The notes below the pieces were generated by a model that was not told where the DNA came from, made no database searches, and worked only from the letters and a program-made list of their open reading frames with translations. Source: Gallaecimonas pentaromativorans (lineage in GTDB: Bacteria; Pseudomonadota; Gammaproteobacteria; Enterobacterales; Gallaecimonadaceae). From it: DNA of 64,000 bases. The DNA lies in contig NZ_RJUL01000004.1 of assembly GCF_003751625.1 (NCBI RefSeq), forward strand, positions 124,001 to 188,000, written 5' to 3'. Both the position numbers and the translations under genes were made by a program. Positions 1 to 9,628 of this stretch are shown here, one piece after another. Positions within the stretch are counted from its first letter, which is position 1. Each line of letters opens with the position of its first letter.

Positions 1-1160
1 CGGCGGCTAAAGGCGGCCAGCACAATGGCCAAACAGCCTGCCAGGCCCACCAGTACCGGTGAGTAGCTCATCAAGAGCAGCACAGTGATAAGCACCAGCG
101 GCACCAAGTAATGCCAGCCTTGTTTTACCACTACCCGTACTTTCTCGACGTTGTCCATGCCCTTGAGGCCGAGCTTGCAGGCCATCAGGTGCACATACAG
201 CAAGGTACAGAAGAAGTACAGGATGGCCGGCGCGATGGAGACCAAGAGGATCTCGGAGTAGGGCAGACCGGTAAATTGCGCCATCACGAAGGCACCCGCC
301 CCCATGACCGGCGGCATGATTTGGCCACCGGTGGAGGCTGCCGCCTCAATACCTGCGGCTTGCTCAGGCTTGTAGCCGAGCTTTTTCATCATCGGGATGG
401 TAAGAGCGCCGGTGGTCACGGTGTTGGCGATGGCTGAACCCGAGATAGAGCCAAGAGCCGCCGAGGCCAGTACCGAGGCTTTGGCCGGGCCACCGCGATA
501 ACGGCCGGCAATGGCGAAAGCGCAGTCGATAAAGAACTGGCCAGCGCCGGTTACCTGGAGCAGGGCACCGAACAACACGAACACGAATACCACGCCGGCG
601 GAGATAGCCAGCGGAGCGCCGAAGACGCCATTGGTTGAGAAGATGTGGAAGCGAATAAGCTCCTGCAAATCAAAACCTTTGCTGGCAAATTCGTCTGGTA
701 GCAGGTTGCCCCACAGGCCATAGGCGAGAAACAGGATGGCGATCAGGCTCATCACCCAGCCCACGGTGCGGCGCGTGGCCTCCAGCAGCAGCACGATTAG
801 CACGGTGCCGGTGTAGAGATCCACGTTACCCAGGCCGTCCAGCAGGAAGCTCAAGTCGTCATAATCAAAGTGCGACAGGCGATAGCCTGCCCAAACCGCG
901 ATAAGGGCGCAGATAAAATCGAGTCCGCGACCCAAAAGATAGAGACCGTTGGGGGAACCGTCTTTCTTGAAGGTGGGTTTGACCAGGAAAATGAGGACCA
1001 GCACCCAGCTCAAGTGGATGGGCAGGAACACCGGCGCGGAGAGTTCTGCAGCCAGGCCATGCCAAATCTGGAAAACAGTAAGGGCTATCGCAATAGCCCC
1101 GATTAAATAATCGAACCCGCCAAGCTTGACGGGTTCTTTTGCGACTTCTTGTTGTTGCAT
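1..1160 (-). CDS. TRAP transporter fused permease (4TM/12TM), partial
   Basis: This is the membrane part of a tripartite ATP-independent (TRAP) uptake system of the TAXI type, in which the small DctQ-like and large DctM-like membrane domains are fused. About 386 codons are in the window and the C-terminal half lies beyond position 1. Translation from the ATG at 1158-1160 begins MQQQEVAKEPVKLGG and continues with several hydrophobic helices. It includes the DctM-type stretch GSISGSAIANTVTTG and the TGGQIMPPVMGAGAF segment typical of the large subunit. The start lies five bases after the stop of the solute-binding gene, so the two are co-transcribed. The substrate is unknown; TAXI systems with known substrates carry dicarboxylates, glutamate or similar acids. 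The family call is firm, the substrate is open. Confidence 0.9.
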   Translation of the reverse strand, partial: MQQQEVAKEPVKLGGFDYLIGAIAIALTVFQIWHGLAAELSAPVFLPIHLSWVLVLIFLVKPTFKKDGSPNGLYLLGRGLDFICALIAVWAGYRLSHFDYDDLSFLLDGLGNVDLYTGTVLIVLLLEATRRTVGWVMSLIAILFLAYGLWGNLLPDEFASKGFDLQELIRFHIFSTNGVFGAPLAISAGVVFVFVLFGALLQVTGAGQFFIDCAFAIAGRYRGGPAKASVLASAALGSISGSAIANTVTTGALTIPMMKKLGYKPEQAAGIEAAASTGGQIMPPVMGAGAFVMAQFTGLPYSEILLVSIAPAILYFFCTLLYVHLMACKLGLKGMDNVEKVRVVVKQGWHYLVPLVLITVLLLMSYSPVLVGLAGCLAIVLAAFSR

Positions 1161-1165
1161 GGGGC

Positions 1166-2098
1166 TTATTTGCCTTTCATCTCATTGTAATAAGCCAGGC
1201 TGCTTGGGTGCAGGGGCGCACCTTCGAGACGTTCCATGTTAGCAACGGTGGTGTTTTTGGCATCGGCGATGACGTTTTTGATTTTGTCCATGTTAGCAAA
1301 AGCAGTCTTCACCATTTCGCTGGCCAGTTTCGGGTCCAGATCCTTTTTCACGACCAGCACGTTCCACACGGCAGGGGCTGTGAAGGCCGGTACCTTGTTG
1401 TAGGTTTCGGCGGGAATGTCCATGCCAGCATAGGCGGGCAGGGCAGCGTGGATCTTGTCCAACTCGTCTTTACTGAAAGACAGCACGCGGACGTCGCGGG
1501 TCAGGGCCAGCTCGGTGATGGCACCGACGCCAGCGCTGCCGATGATAACGCCAGCGTCAATTTGACCGTTGGCCAGCGCTTCGGTGGTGGCGGTGTAGTT
1601 CAGGCTCTGGGCTTTGAAGTCGCCTTCATTGATGCCAAGGGCTTTGAGGATGGCGGTAGAACCTACGCGGGTACCGGAACCTGGGGCGCCAACAGACACT
1701 TTTTTGCCTTTGAGGTCTTCAACGGACTTGATGCTGGAGTTGGCAGGAACAATGAACTGCACCACGTTGGGGTACAGGGCGAACAGGACGCTAACGTCCA
1801 TGGGGCGGCGGAAAGGCGCTTCGCCTTTCATCGCGGCCAGCACGGAGTCGCCCATGGCGATACCGGCCAATTGTTGGCCAGAAGCCACTTTAATGATGTT
1901 TTCAACAGAAGCGGCGGTAACTTCGGCGCGCATGTTGAAATCTTTGATGTTTTCACTCCACACCTTGGCCAGCATGCCGCCGAAGGGGTAGTAAGTGCCG
2001 CTCTGACTGCCGGTACCGATGGTGTAGTTGGCCGCGGCTACAGGCAGGCTGACTGCCAGTGACACGGTCACCAGTGTGCGTTTCAACCAGGATGTCAT
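1166..2098 (-). CDS. TAXI-family TRAP transporter solute-binding protein
   Basis: Periplasmic receptor that captures the substrate and hands it to the fused permease just downstream. The 310-residue product has a signal peptide (MTSWLKRTLVTVSLAVSLPVAAA, cleavage near residue 23). It then shows the TAXI hallmark YTIGTGSQSGTYYPFGG and the later VGAPGSGTRVGSTAILKALG segment. An AAGGA Shine-Dalgarno precedes the ATG. A 16-base sequence at 2160-2175, about 62 bases upstream of the start, resembles the motif found upstream of yjcH and acs further along this window. This gene could therefore answer to the same acetate-sensing regulator (inference). The substrate cannot be read from sequence. Confidence 0.93.
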   Translation of the reverse strand: MTSWLKRTLVTVSLAVSLPVAAANYTIGTGSQSGTYYPFGGMLAKVWSENIKDFNMRAEVTAASVENIIKVASGQQLAGIAMGDSVLAAMKGEAPFRRPMDVSVLFALYPNVVQFIVPANSSIKSVEDLKGKKVSVGAPGSGTRVGSTAILKALGINEGDFKAQSLNYTATTEALANGQIDAGVIIGSAGVGAITELALTRDVRVLSFSKDELDKIHAALPAYAGMDIPAETYNKVPAFTAPAVWNVLVVKKDLDPKLASEMVKTAFANMDKIKNVIADAKNTTVANMERLEGAPLHPSSLAYYNEMKGK

Positions 2099-2159
2099 AG
2101 TGGATTTCCTTCTTAGTATTGTGTCTCGCCAGTTTATGAATAATTGGCATTTTGTCAGT

Positions 2160-2175
2160 GAGACTTTAGTTTAAT
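2160..2175 (-). promoter_or_regulatory. candidate CrbR-type operator upstream of the TAXI transporter
   Basis: The plus strand reads GGAGACTTTAGTTTAA. It matches GTCGACTTTAGTCGAA at 20487-20502 at 12 of 16 positions, with an identical GACTTTAGT core. It ends about 62 bases before the start codon, the same spacing as the yjcH (61) and acs (66) copies. Motif recognition is mine; binding is untested. Confidence 0.4.
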
Positions 2176-2347
2176 GTGCTTTTGCTTCACGGCAACGACA
2201 GTTGACGTTAGCCGGTCATTATCTGCGTTAAGTGGTAAGCGACCCAATAACCTCGCATTTTGAAGCGCGGGCTACCGTTAACGGCGACCAAGCCGTCATG
2301 ATAACAAAGCTTCTTAATGCCGAAACACGGTAATGCTGAAACCTTGC

Positions 2348-3238
2348 TCAGGGGACATCGTGACCGCGACAGGCCACCCATAACCGATACCACTGCTCGT
2401 TACTCAGCCTCACCTCAAGGGCGGCTGTTGCTTCTTTTAGCGCTGCAATGCGACCTGAGCCGGTAATAGGCAGCGGCCTGCTGGGGTGGCGCAGTATCCA
2501 GGCGTAGGCGATGGTAGCTAGGCTACAGCTGTACTCTTTGGCGAGGTCTTCAAGCACGGCCCGCACCCGAAGGGCCGCCGGGTCTTGGCCACTAAATAGC
2601 CTGCCGCCGCCAAGGGGTGACCAAGCCATGGGCCTGATGCACTTGCTCTGGCATTGGCTAAGGGTGCCGTCGTCCAAGGATTGGTGTTCAAGGACTGACA
2701 GTTCTAGTTGGTTGGTTACCAGTGGGAACTGGTCATCAAGCAGCGCAAACTGGGCGGCGCTGTGGTTGGATACCCCAAAGTGCGCCACTTTTCCTTCTTT
2801 TTGCAGTTCCCTGAAGGTGCCTGCGAGGGCGGCAGCGTCCATCAGATAATCAGGGCGATGAATAAGAAGAAGGTCGAGCTGCTCGACACCCAGATTGGCT
2901 AAAGAGGCGTCAACCTGGGCACGGACATAAGCCGCGGAAGTATCATAATGATTAAGCTGATAGGGGTGATTGTCGCTTGTCAGCTTAATACCGCACTTGG
3001 AGACAAGCTGGATTTGCGCCTTAAGATGAGGGGCAACCTTCAGCGCTTCCCCGAACAGTTGTTCACAGCGGTAGTCACCGTAAATATCTGCATGGTCAAA
3101 GGAGCTGATCCCTAATGCCAGTGCCTCCTCTATAAAACGAATGCGAGCTTGAATATTGAGCTGCCAGTCGGCCAAACGCCACATGCCAGCTACAATGTTC
3201 GACAACTCAGGCCCGTTAGGGGCAACTGCTACTCTCAT
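2348..3238 (-). CDS. aldo/keto reductase, YdhF-like
   Basis: A 296-residue TIM-barrel NAD(P)H-dependent oxidoreductase of the aldo/keto reductase superfamily, closest in feel to E. coli YdhF (similar length and the terminal GxDVP). The catalytic tetrad can be placed: Asp in SFDHADIYGDY, Tyr in the same segment, Lys in LVSKCGI and His in LLIHRPD. The NADP-binding ITGSGR loop is near residue 255. A GAGGG ribosome site precedes the ATG. It is flanked by unrelated genes and appears monocistronic. The physiological substrate is unknown. Confidence 0.88.
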   Translation of the reverse strand: MRVAVAPNGPELSNIVAGMWRLADWQLNIQARIRFIEEALALGISSFDHADIYGDYRCEQLFGEALKVAPHLKAQIQLVSKCGIKLTSDNHPYQLNHYDTSAAYVRAQVDASLANLGVEQLDLLLIHRPDYLMDAAALAGTFRELQKEGKVAHFGVSNHSAAQFALLDDQFPLVTNQLELSVLEHQSLDDGTLSQCQSKCIRPMAWSPLGGGRLFSGQDPAALRVRAVLEDLAKEYSCSLATIAYAWILRHPSRPLPITGSGRIAALKEATAALEVRLSNEQWYRLWVACRGHDVP

Positions 3239-3541
3239 ATATCCCTCGGGAAAACAAAAGAAAGAGTGTGCCAGAGTCGCTTGCTAATACAAGCAAGGTC
3301 ATGCCGGGTAAACGGTCTGATACCTGGCTTTTTGTCAAATGAAGTCAATAACTTTTAACGGAATGTAAGGCAAGACCGTACGAAAAGGTGTTTTGTTCCC
3401 CACGCGGGTTGAACGGGGTGTTTTTCACTGGAAATGGTGGGGTTTTTCTTGGTACATTCCGCGGCTAACAATTACAACGCAAGTCCCCTGTAGCGAGCTC
3501 TTATGTTCCTCGAGGCAGTCATTTTGAGGTGAGGTTATGAT
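3239..3541. other. intergenic region carrying the cyo promoter
   Basis: These 303 bases separate the aldo/keto reductase from the divergent cyo operon. The last 12 bases hold a good ribosome site (GAGGTGAGG) for cyoA. No convincing -35/-10 pair, FNR box or ArcA box could be picked out by eye, and no ORF is credible. Confidence 0.5.
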
Positions 3542-4456
3542 ATGAAAAGTAAGTGGTTAACCAGTCTTACTAAGGTGCTCTCCCTGGGAGCGGCCTTTTT
3601 GTTGGCTGGGTGTGACGATATGGTTCTGATGAACTCCAAGGGCCCGGTAGGGCAGGGCGAATGGTCGTTGATCGTTACCGCCTTCATCCTGATGCTGATC
3701 GTGGTTGTGCCCGTCATCATCATGACTGTGCTCTTTGCTTGGCGTTATCGCGCATCCAACACCAAGGCTACTTATACCCCTATGTGGTCTCACTCTAATG
3801 CTCTTGAGGCAACAGTGTGGTCCATCCCTCTGGTCATCATCGCCATCCTTGGCGTGATCACTTGGAAGTCCAGCCACGAGTTCGACCCCTATCGTCCTCT
3901 GGATTCGGACAAGCAACCTCTGACTGTTCAAGTCGTATCTCTGGATTGGAAATGGCTGTTCATTTATCCGAAGCAAGGCATCGCTTCCGTGAATGAGCTG
4001 GTGATCCCGCCCGGTACCCCGGTGAAGTTCGAGATCACCTCCGGCACTGTCATGAACTCCTTCTTCATTCCGCAGCTCGGTGGCCAGATTTACGCCATGG
4101 CGGGGATGTCGACTCAGCTTCACTTGCAGGCCGACCACCCGGGTACTTATGACGGTATCTCTGCTAACTACAGCGGTGCTGGCTTCTCCGGCATGAAGTT
4201 CAAGGCCATTGCCACTGCCAATGACCAAGACTTTGAAGCCTGGGTTGCCAAGGTTAAGAGCGGCTCCAAAGAGCTGACTTATCCTGGCTACAAAGCGATC
4301 GCTCTGAAACAGGACCATATGCCTGTTGAGTACTTCTCTTCTGTAGAGCCGCAGATTTACCACCAAATCGTGATGAGCTTTGACCAAGTGGTTGAGCACA
4401 AGATTGAATACAATCACGAAATTGGCGAGAAAATGGGCGCTGGCGCTGAGGAATAA
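3542..4456 (+). CDS. cyoA: cytochrome bo3 ubiquinol oxidase subunit II
   Basis: Subunit II of the proton-pumping quinol oxidase that reduces O2 to water in the inner membrane. The product has 304 residues. A lipoprotein signal ends in LLAGC (Cys24 lipidated). Two transmembrane helices lie near residues 38-60 and 82-102, followed by a periplasmic cupredoxin-like domain ([38 protein letters not shown]). Like other quinol oxidases it lacks the CuA ligands of cytochrome c oxidases. It is the first gene of cyoABCDE, with cyoB starting two bases after the stop. The ATG at 3542 follows GAGGTGAGG; an ATG at 3537 is closed at once by a stop. Confidence 0.97.
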   Translation: MKSKWLTSLTKVLSLGAAFLLAGCDDMVLMNSKGPVGQGEWSLIVTAFILMLIVVVPVIIMTVLFAWRYRASNTKATYTPMWSHSNALEATVWSIPLVIIAILGVITWKSSHEFDPYRPLDSDKQPLTVQVVSLDWKWLFIYPKQGIASVNELVIPPGTPVKFEITSGTVMNSFFIPQLGGQIYAMAGMSTQLHLQADHPGTYDGISANYSGAGFSGMKFKAIATANDQDFEAWVAKVKSGSKELTYPGYKAIALKQDHMPVEYFSSVEPQIYHQIVMSFDQVVEHKIEYNHEIGEKMGAGAEE

Positions 4457-4458
4457 CG

Positions 4459-6441
4459 ATGTTTGGAAAATTAACCTGGGATCAAATTCCCTATAACGTG
4501 CCGATCCTGGTAGGCACCTTTGCGGTAGTTGCGCTGCTAGGGATAGCCCTGGTCGGCGCGCTGACCTACTACAAAAAGTGGGGCTACCTATGGCGTGAGT
4601 GGCTGACTTCGGTTGACCATAAAAAGATTGGTGTCATGTACATGGTTGTTGCCATCGTGATGCTGCTTCGCGGCTTTGCCGACGCCATTATGATGCGTTC
4701 GCAACTGGCCCTGGCCCATGACGGTCAAGGTGGCTTCCTGCCTCCGCACCACTACGACCAAATCTTCACCGCCCACGGCGTTATCATGATCATCTTTATG
4801 GCCATGCCTATGGTTATCGGCCTGATGAACATCGTGGTTCCGCTGCAGATCGGTGCCCGTGACGTTGCCTTCCCCTTCCTCAACAGCATCAGCTTCTGGC
4901 TGTTTGTGGGTGGCGTGATCCTGGTAAACATCTCCCTGTTCGTTGGCCAGTTTGCCACCACCGGTTGGGTTGCTTATCCGCCCCTGTCGGAGAAGGCGTT
5001 CAGTCCCAGCGTGGGGGTTGATTACTATATCTGGGCGATGCAGATATCCGGTATCGGTACGACCCTGACCGGCGTTAACTTCTTCGTGACCATCCTGAAG
5101 ATGCGTGCCCCCGGTATGTCCCTGATGAAGATGCCCGTGTTCACCTGGACCATCTTCGTGACCACCATCATCATCATGGGCGCGTTCCCGATGCTGACTG
5201 TGGCACTGGGTATGCTGACCGTAGACCGTTATCTGGACTTCCACTTCTTTACCAACGATGCGGGCGGCAGCCCGATGATGTACGTCAACCTATTCTGGGC
5301 CTGGGGTCACCCCGAGGTGTACATCCTCATCCTGCCTTGCTTCGGTGTGTTCTCTGAAGTCATCTCGACCTTCAGTACCAAGCGCCTGTTCGGTTATACC
5401 TCCATGGTATATGCCACCTGCGCCATCGGTTTCCTGTCGTTCGTAGTGTGGCTGCACCACTTCTTCACCATGGGCTCTGGCGCCAGCGTCAACGCCTTCT
5501 TCGGTATTGCGACCATGATTATCGCCATTCCGACGGGTCTGAAGATTTTCAACTGGCTGTTCACCATGTTCCGTGGCCGCGTGCAATTCAATGCACCGGT
5601 ACTGTGGACCCTGGGCTTTATCATCACCTTCTCCATCGGTGGTATGACCGGCGTACTGCTGGCCGTTCCCGGTGCTGACTTCCTGCTGCACAACAGCCTG
5701 TTCCTGATTGCCCACTTCCATAACGTGATTATCGGTGGTGTGGTGTTCGGTGTTATGGCCGGTATCAGCTTCTGGTTCCCGAAAGCCTTTGGCTTTAAGC
5801 TCAACGACAAACTGGGCCAAGCTTCCTTCTGGTGCTGGTTCGTAGGCTTCTTCCTGGCCTTCATGCCGTTGTACGTACTGGGCTTCATGGGTATGACCCG
5901 TCGTCTGAACCACTATGACAACCCGGCTTGGACTCCCTGGCTGAACGTTGCCGTTATCGGTGCAGTGGTGATCCTGTTCGGTATTATCTTCCAGCTCATT
6001 CAGATCTTTGTGAGCATCCGTAACCGTGATGCCAACCGCGATCTGACTGGTGACCCGTGGAATGGCCGTACCCTGGAATGGTCCACTTCCTCACCGCCGC
6101 CTTTCTACAACTTCGCCCATACCCCGGTTGTTCATGACCTTGACGCCTGGTGGGATGAAAAAGAGAAAGGTACTGCCTACAAGCAGGTTGCTCCCTATGA
6201 GCCTATCCACATGCCTAAGAACACTGCATCCGGTGTCTTTGTCGGTGCGTTCATGACCGTGTGTGGCTTTGCCCTTATCTGGGACATCTGGTGGCTGGCT
6301 GCCGTGACTTTCATCGGTGTTATTGCGACCGTTATCGTTCGCTCCAACATCAAGGACGTTGATTACTACGTCCAAGTTGATGAAATCGAACGTATCGAAG
6401 GCGAGCACAAAGCCAAGCTTGCCGCCGCAGCGAAGGTGTAA
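4459..6441 (+). CDS. cyoB: cytochrome bo3 ubiquinol oxidase subunit I
   Basis: Catalytic heme-copper subunit holding heme b, heme o3 and CuB. The product is 660 residues, about the usual length for CyoB, with some fifteen transmembrane helices. The CuB site is visible as WGHPEVY with His284 cross-linked to Tyr288, and as the His pair in [11 protein letters not shown]. The heme ligands are in the [11 protein letters not shown] segment and in the first helices (TAHGVIMI). The position of His284 equals that of the E. coli protein. The gene is tightly coupled to cyoA and cyoC. Confidence 0.98.
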   Translation: MFGKLTWDQIPYNVPILVGTFAVVALLGIALVGALTYYKKWGYLWREWLTSVDHKKIGVMYMVVAIVMLLRGFADAIMMRSQLALAHDGQGGFLPPHHYDQIFTAHGVIMIIFMAMPMVIGLMNIVVPLQIGARDVAFPFLNSISFWLFVGGVILVNISLFVGQFATTGWVAYPPLSEKAFSPSVGVDYYIWAMQISGIGTTLTGVNFFVTILKMRAPGMSLMKMPVFTWTIFVTTIIIMGAFPMLTVALGMLTVDRYLDFHFFTNDAGGSPMMYVNLFWAWGHPEVYILILPCFGVFSEVISTFSTKRLFGYTSMVYATCAIGFLSFVVWLHHFFTMGSGASVNAFFGIATMIIAIPTGLKIFNWLFTMFRGRVQFNAPVLWTLGFIITFSIGGMTGVLLAVPGADFLLHNSLFLIAHFHNVIIGGVVFGVMAGISFWFPKAFGFKLNDKLGQASFWCWFVGFFLAFMPLYVLGFMGMTRRLNHYDNPAWTPWLNVAVIGAVVILFGIIFQLIQIFVSIRNRDANRDLTGDPWNGRTLEWSTSSPPPFYNFAHTPVVHDLDAWWDEKEKGTAYKQVAPYEPIHMPKNTASGVFVGAFMTVCGFALIWDIWWLAAVTFIGVIATVIVRSNIKDVDYYVQVDEIERIEGEHKAKLAAAAKV

Positions 6442-6453
6442 GGAATTTCAACT

Positions 6454-7062
6454 ATGTCGAGTGAAGCTATTCACGCACAGGATGCCCACGACCATGGGCA
6501 TCACGATGCAGGAGCCCTGAAGGTTTTCGGCTTCTGGATCTACATCATGACCGACTGTATTCTCTTCGCGACCCTGTTCGCGGCTTATGCAGTCCTTTAT
6601 AGCCACACCGCAGGCGGCCCGTCTGGCAAGGATATTTTCGAACTGCCTTTTGTGCTGGTCGAAACCTTCCTGCTGCTGATCAGCTCCTTTACCAGTGGCC
6701 TGTCTATGCTGGCCGTTCACGCTGGCAAGAAGAGCCAAACCATCGGCTGGCTGATCGTCACCGCTCTGCTGGGCGCTGGCTTCGTTGGTATGGAAATCTA
6801 TGAGTTCCATCACCTGATCCTGGAAGGTGAAGGCCCTCAGCGCAGTGCCTTCCTGAGCGCCTTCTTCAGCCTGGTAGGTACCCACGGTCTGCACGTCAGC
6901 TTCGGCTTGCTGTGGATGATCGTGATGATTTTCCAAGTTGCCCGTAACGGCCTGACTGATGTGAACAACGTCCGTCTGCAGTGCTTGAGCTTGTTCTGGC
7001 ACTTCCTGGATATCGTCTGGATCTGCGTATTTACCGCTGTTTACCTGATGGGGGCCCTGTAA
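6454..7062 (+). CDS. cyoC: cytochrome bo3 ubiquinol oxidase subunit III
   Basis: Non-catalytic membrane subunit of the quinol oxidase, 202 residues with five predicted helices. It has the conserved [16 protein letters not shown] and [19 protein letters not shown] segments of the CyoC/COX3 family. Its stop codon overlaps the cyoD start by one base (TAATG), consistent with translational coupling. Confidence 0.97.
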   Translation: MSSEAIHAQDAHDHGHHDAGALKVFGFWIYIMTDCILFATLFAAYAVLYSHTAGGPSGKDIFELPFVLVETFLLLISSFTSGLSMLAVHAGKKSQTIGWLIVTALLGAGFVGMEIYEFHHLILEGEGPQRSAFLSAFFSLVGTHGLHVSFGLLWMIVMIFQVARNGLTDVNNVRLQCLSLFWHFLDIVWICVFTAVYLMGAL

Positions 7063-7403
7063 TGAGTGCACATTCTCATACTGACGCCGGCGCAAGCCAC
7101 GGCTCTTTCAAGTCCTATTTTATTGGCTTTATTCTGTCGATCATTCTGACCGTGATCCCCTTTGCCATGGTAATGAGCAGTGCAGCCTCCACGGCTGTTA
7201 CCGTTACTGTCATGGTCATTGCCGGGTTGGCTCAGGTACTGATCCAGTTGGTGTTCTTCCTGCACATGAACAGCTCGTCTGAGCAGCGCTGGAACGTCAA
7301 TGCCTTTGTCTTTGCAGTGATCATCGTTGCCATCCTGGTGGCAGGTTCTGCTTGGATCTTCTGGCATCTGTACGGTCTGACCATGCCAATGATGGGCCAC
7401 TAA
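7062..7403 (+). CDS. cyoD: cytochrome bo3 ubiquinol oxidase subunit IV
   Basis: Small stabilising subunit of the oxidase, 113 residues with three transmembrane helices. It starts [19 protein letters not shown] and carries the family segment [20 protein letters not shown] chose the ATG at 7062 because it overlaps the cyoC stop. The upstream in-frame extension to 6981 lies inside cyoC in another frame and is not conserved-looking. Confidence 0.96.
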   Translation: MSAHSHTDAGASHGSFKSYFIGFILSIILTVIPFAMVMSSAASTAVTVTVMVIAGLAQVLIQLVFFLHMNSSSEQRWNVNAFVFAVIIVAILVAGSAWIFWHLYGLTMPMMGH

Positions 7404-7416
7404 GGCCTATCCCAAA

Positions 7417-7442
7417 GGGGGCAGCCGAGAGGCTGCCCCTTT
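7417..7442 (+). terminator. hairpin between cyoD and cyoE
   Basis: GGGGCAGCC (7418-7426), loop GAGA and GGCTGCCCC (7431-7439) form a strong stem followed only by TTTCACTC. It may be a weak terminator or processing point that lowers cyoE output relative to cyoABCD. Confidence 0.6.
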
Positions 7443-7467
7443 CACTCTCAAGCCAGCAGTATCACCC

Positions 7468-8334
7468 ATGATTAAGAAGTTCATCGGCATCACCAAGCCA
7501 GGCATCATCTTCGGTAACCTTATTTCGGTTGCCGGTGGTTTTTTTCTGGCCTCCAAGGGCAGCTTTAGCTGGCTGACCCTGGTAAGCACCCTGGTGGGTG
7601 TTTCCTTGGTGGTGGCTTGTGGTTGTGTGCTGAACAACTGTATCGACAGGGACATCGATAAAAAGATGGAACGGACGCGTAATCGAGCCACCGCTACCGG
7701 TGAGCTGCCGATGGGCGTTGCCCTGGTATACGGTATTGTCTTGGGCGTGCTGGGTACCGCTTTGCTTTGGGCTACTACCAACCTGTTGGCGGTTGCCATT
7801 GTCTTGGCCGGCCTGGTCATCTACGTGGGCTTATACAGCCTGCTGTTCAAGCGCCATTCGGTACATGGCACCCTGATTGGCAGTTTCTCTGGCGCTGCGC
7901 CACCGTTGGTGGGTTATTGCGCCGTGAGCAACCAGTTGGATCTGGGCGCCGTTATCCTGTTTTTGATTTTCAGCCTCTGGCAGATGCCCCATTCCTATGC
8001 CATTGCCATCTTCCGTCTCAAAGACTACTCGGCCGCATCCATTTGCGTGCTGCCGGTGGCCAGAGGGGTAGGGGTAACCAAGAACCACATCATTGCCTAC
8101 ATTGTTGCCTTTGTAGTGGCCAGCTTATTGCTGACCGTTACCGGCTACACCGGCTATGCCTACTTCGTGGTGGCACTGGGTCTGGGCACTTACTGGTTGC
8201 ATATGGCCATCAAGGGTTACAAAACCAAAGATGATGCCACCTGGGCACGTAAGCTGTTCGGGTTCTCCATTCTCACCGTTACGGTGCTGAGCCTGATGAT
8301 GTCTATCGATGCGGCCGTAGCTGCCGCCGGCTGA
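7468..8334 (+). CDS. cyoE: protoheme IX farnesyltransferase (heme O synthase)
   Basis: UbiA-family membrane prenyltransferase that adds a farnesyl group to heme b to make heme O for the CyoB active site. The product is 288 residues with about nine helices. The substrate-binding motif [18 protein letters not shown] lies near residue 57 and the second Asp-rich loop near [17 protein letters not shown]. It is the last gene of the cyo operon and is followed by a strong bidirectional terminator. The 64-base gap before it contains a hairpin. Confidence 0.97.
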   Translation: MIKKFIGITKPGIIFGNLISVAGGFFLASKGSFSWLTLVSTLVGVSLVVACGCVLNNCIDRDIDKKMERTRNRATATGELPMGVALVYGIVLGVLGTALLWATTNLLAVAIVLAGLVIYVGLYSLLFKRHSVHGTLIGSFSGAAPPLVGYCAVSNQLDLGAVILFLIFSLWQMPHSYAIAIFRLKDYSAASICVLPVARGVGVTKNHIIAYIVAFVVASLLLTVTGYTGYAYFVVALGLGTYWLHMAIKGYKTKDDATWARKLFGFSILTVTVLSLMMSIDAAVAAAG

Positions 8335-8350
8335 ACCATCAATACCCATT

Positions 8351-8378
8351 AAAAAGGCGCCCATTGGGCGCCTTTTTT
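8351..8378. terminator. bidirectional terminator between cyoE and thrC
   Basis: AAAAAGGCGCCC, a three-base loop and GGGCGCCTTTTTT form a perfect stem with A and T runs on opposite sides. It can end cyoE on the plus strand and thrC on the minus strand. Confidence 0.9.
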
Positions 8379-9628
8379 CATGCCTGAAGTAAATAATGCC
8401 GTAGTTGTTGCCAGTCATTCCCCAGCTTTTTGGAAAGGTTGGGCTTTTCCATCGCATCTTGCAGGGCCTTGGGTAACGGCACCGGAATACCGAGAATAGT
8501 GCTGACGCTTTCGGCAAACTTGGCCGGATGGGCAGTACAAAGGAAGGCGCCACGCTCTTTGTCTTCAAGGTTATTGAGCAGCGCCTTGAACGCCACGGCG
8601 CAGTGGGGCTCGCCAAGGTAGTCGAGAATTTGCAGGGTCTGCATCGAGGCCTTGGTGTCGGCTTCACTGACCGCTTCACCGGTCAAAGACCAGCCATGGC
8701 TGGTCAAGAGGTGCTCAACCCTTGGCCAGTTATTGGGGCGGCTTACGTCCATGGCGTTGGACAGGGTGGCAACGGTGGCATGGGGCTGCCACTGGCCGTT
8801 GGCTAGATAACGGGGCACGGTATCGTTGCTGTTGGTAGCCGCGATAAAGCGCTTGATGGGGGCGCCCATGGCCTTGGCCATCAGGCCGGCGGTCAGGTCG
8901 CCAAAGTTACCGCTCGGCACACTCACCACCAGGTTGGGCTCGGTCAGAGCTAAATCCCAAAAATACAGGATCTGTGCCAGCAAACGGCTGATGTTAATGG
9001 AGTTTGCCGAGTTAAGGCCAATGGCGTTTTTCAGCTCTTCGTCGTCAAAAGCCGCTTTTACCAGGGCTTGGCAGTCGTCAAAACTGCCCTCGACCGCCAG
9101 GGTTTCGATATTGCCGCCCAGGGTGCAAAAGAGCTGCTCCTGGGGACGGCTTATTTTGCCCTCAGGGTAGAGCACCACCACCCGCACCCCTTTTAAGCCA
9201 TGAAAGGCATGGGCTACTGCCGCGCCGGTGTCCCCTGATGTAGCGGTGAGGATGGTGATAGGCTTGCCGTCGCTAAGCCGTGCCAGGCACTGGGCCATAA
9301 AGCGGGCGCCGAAATCTTTAAAGGCAAGGGTCGGGCCGTGGAACAGCTCCAGGGCAAAGTGTGGGCCGACCGGTACCAACGGCGCTTCGAAGGGAAACGC
9401 CTTGGCGATCATCTCGGAGAGCGTCGGCTCGGAAAAAGTGTCTTTTAAAAAGCCGGACAAAATTTTCTGGTAGCGCTGATGGCGAGGAAGCTCAGCGAGC
9501 TCACTGGCATCCAGCATTGGCAAGCTTTCCGGGAAGAACAGTCCTTGGTCTTTACCCAGGCCCTGGCGCACCGCCTGGCTGAAGCTGACCCGTTGCTCGG
9601 GGTGTTTGAGGTTATAAAACTGCATCAT
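8378..9628 (-). CDS. thrC: threonine synthase
   Basis: PLP enzyme that converts O-phosphohomoserine to threonine, the last step of the pathway. The 416-residue product has the N-terminal YFPE-like region (LFFPESLPMLDA). The PLP lysine is in FHGPTLAFKDFGARF, followed by TSGDTGAAVAHAF and VPSGNFGDLTAGLMAK. It overlaps the end of thrB by the four bases ATGA, so translation is coupled. It is the last gene of thrLABC. Confidence 0.98.
   Translation of the reverse strand: MMQFYNLKHPEQRVSFSQAVRQGLGKDQGLFFPESLPMLDASELAELPRHQRYQKILSGFLKDTFSEPTLSEMIAKAFPFEAPLVPVGPHFALELFHGPTLAFKDFGARFMAQCLARLSDGKPITILTATSGDTGAAVAHAFHGLKGVRVVVLYPEGKISRPQEQLFCTLGGNIETLAVEGSFDDCQALVKAAFDDEELKNAIGLNSANSINISRLLAQILYFWDLALTEPNLVVSVPSGNFGDLTAGLMAKAMGAPIKRFIAATNSNDTVPRYLANGQWQPHATVATLSNAMDVSRPNNWPRVEHLLTSHGWSLTGEAVSEADTKASMQTLQILDYLGEPHCAVAFKALLNNLEDKERGAFLCTAHPAKFAESVSTILGIPVPLPKALQDAMEKPNLSKKLGNDWQQLRHYLLQA

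Noticed and set aside
1139-2062. 307-codon plus-strand frame opposite the TAXI gene
   Set aside because: Antisense shadow; the minus strand encodes a complete signal-peptide-bearing TAXI protein.
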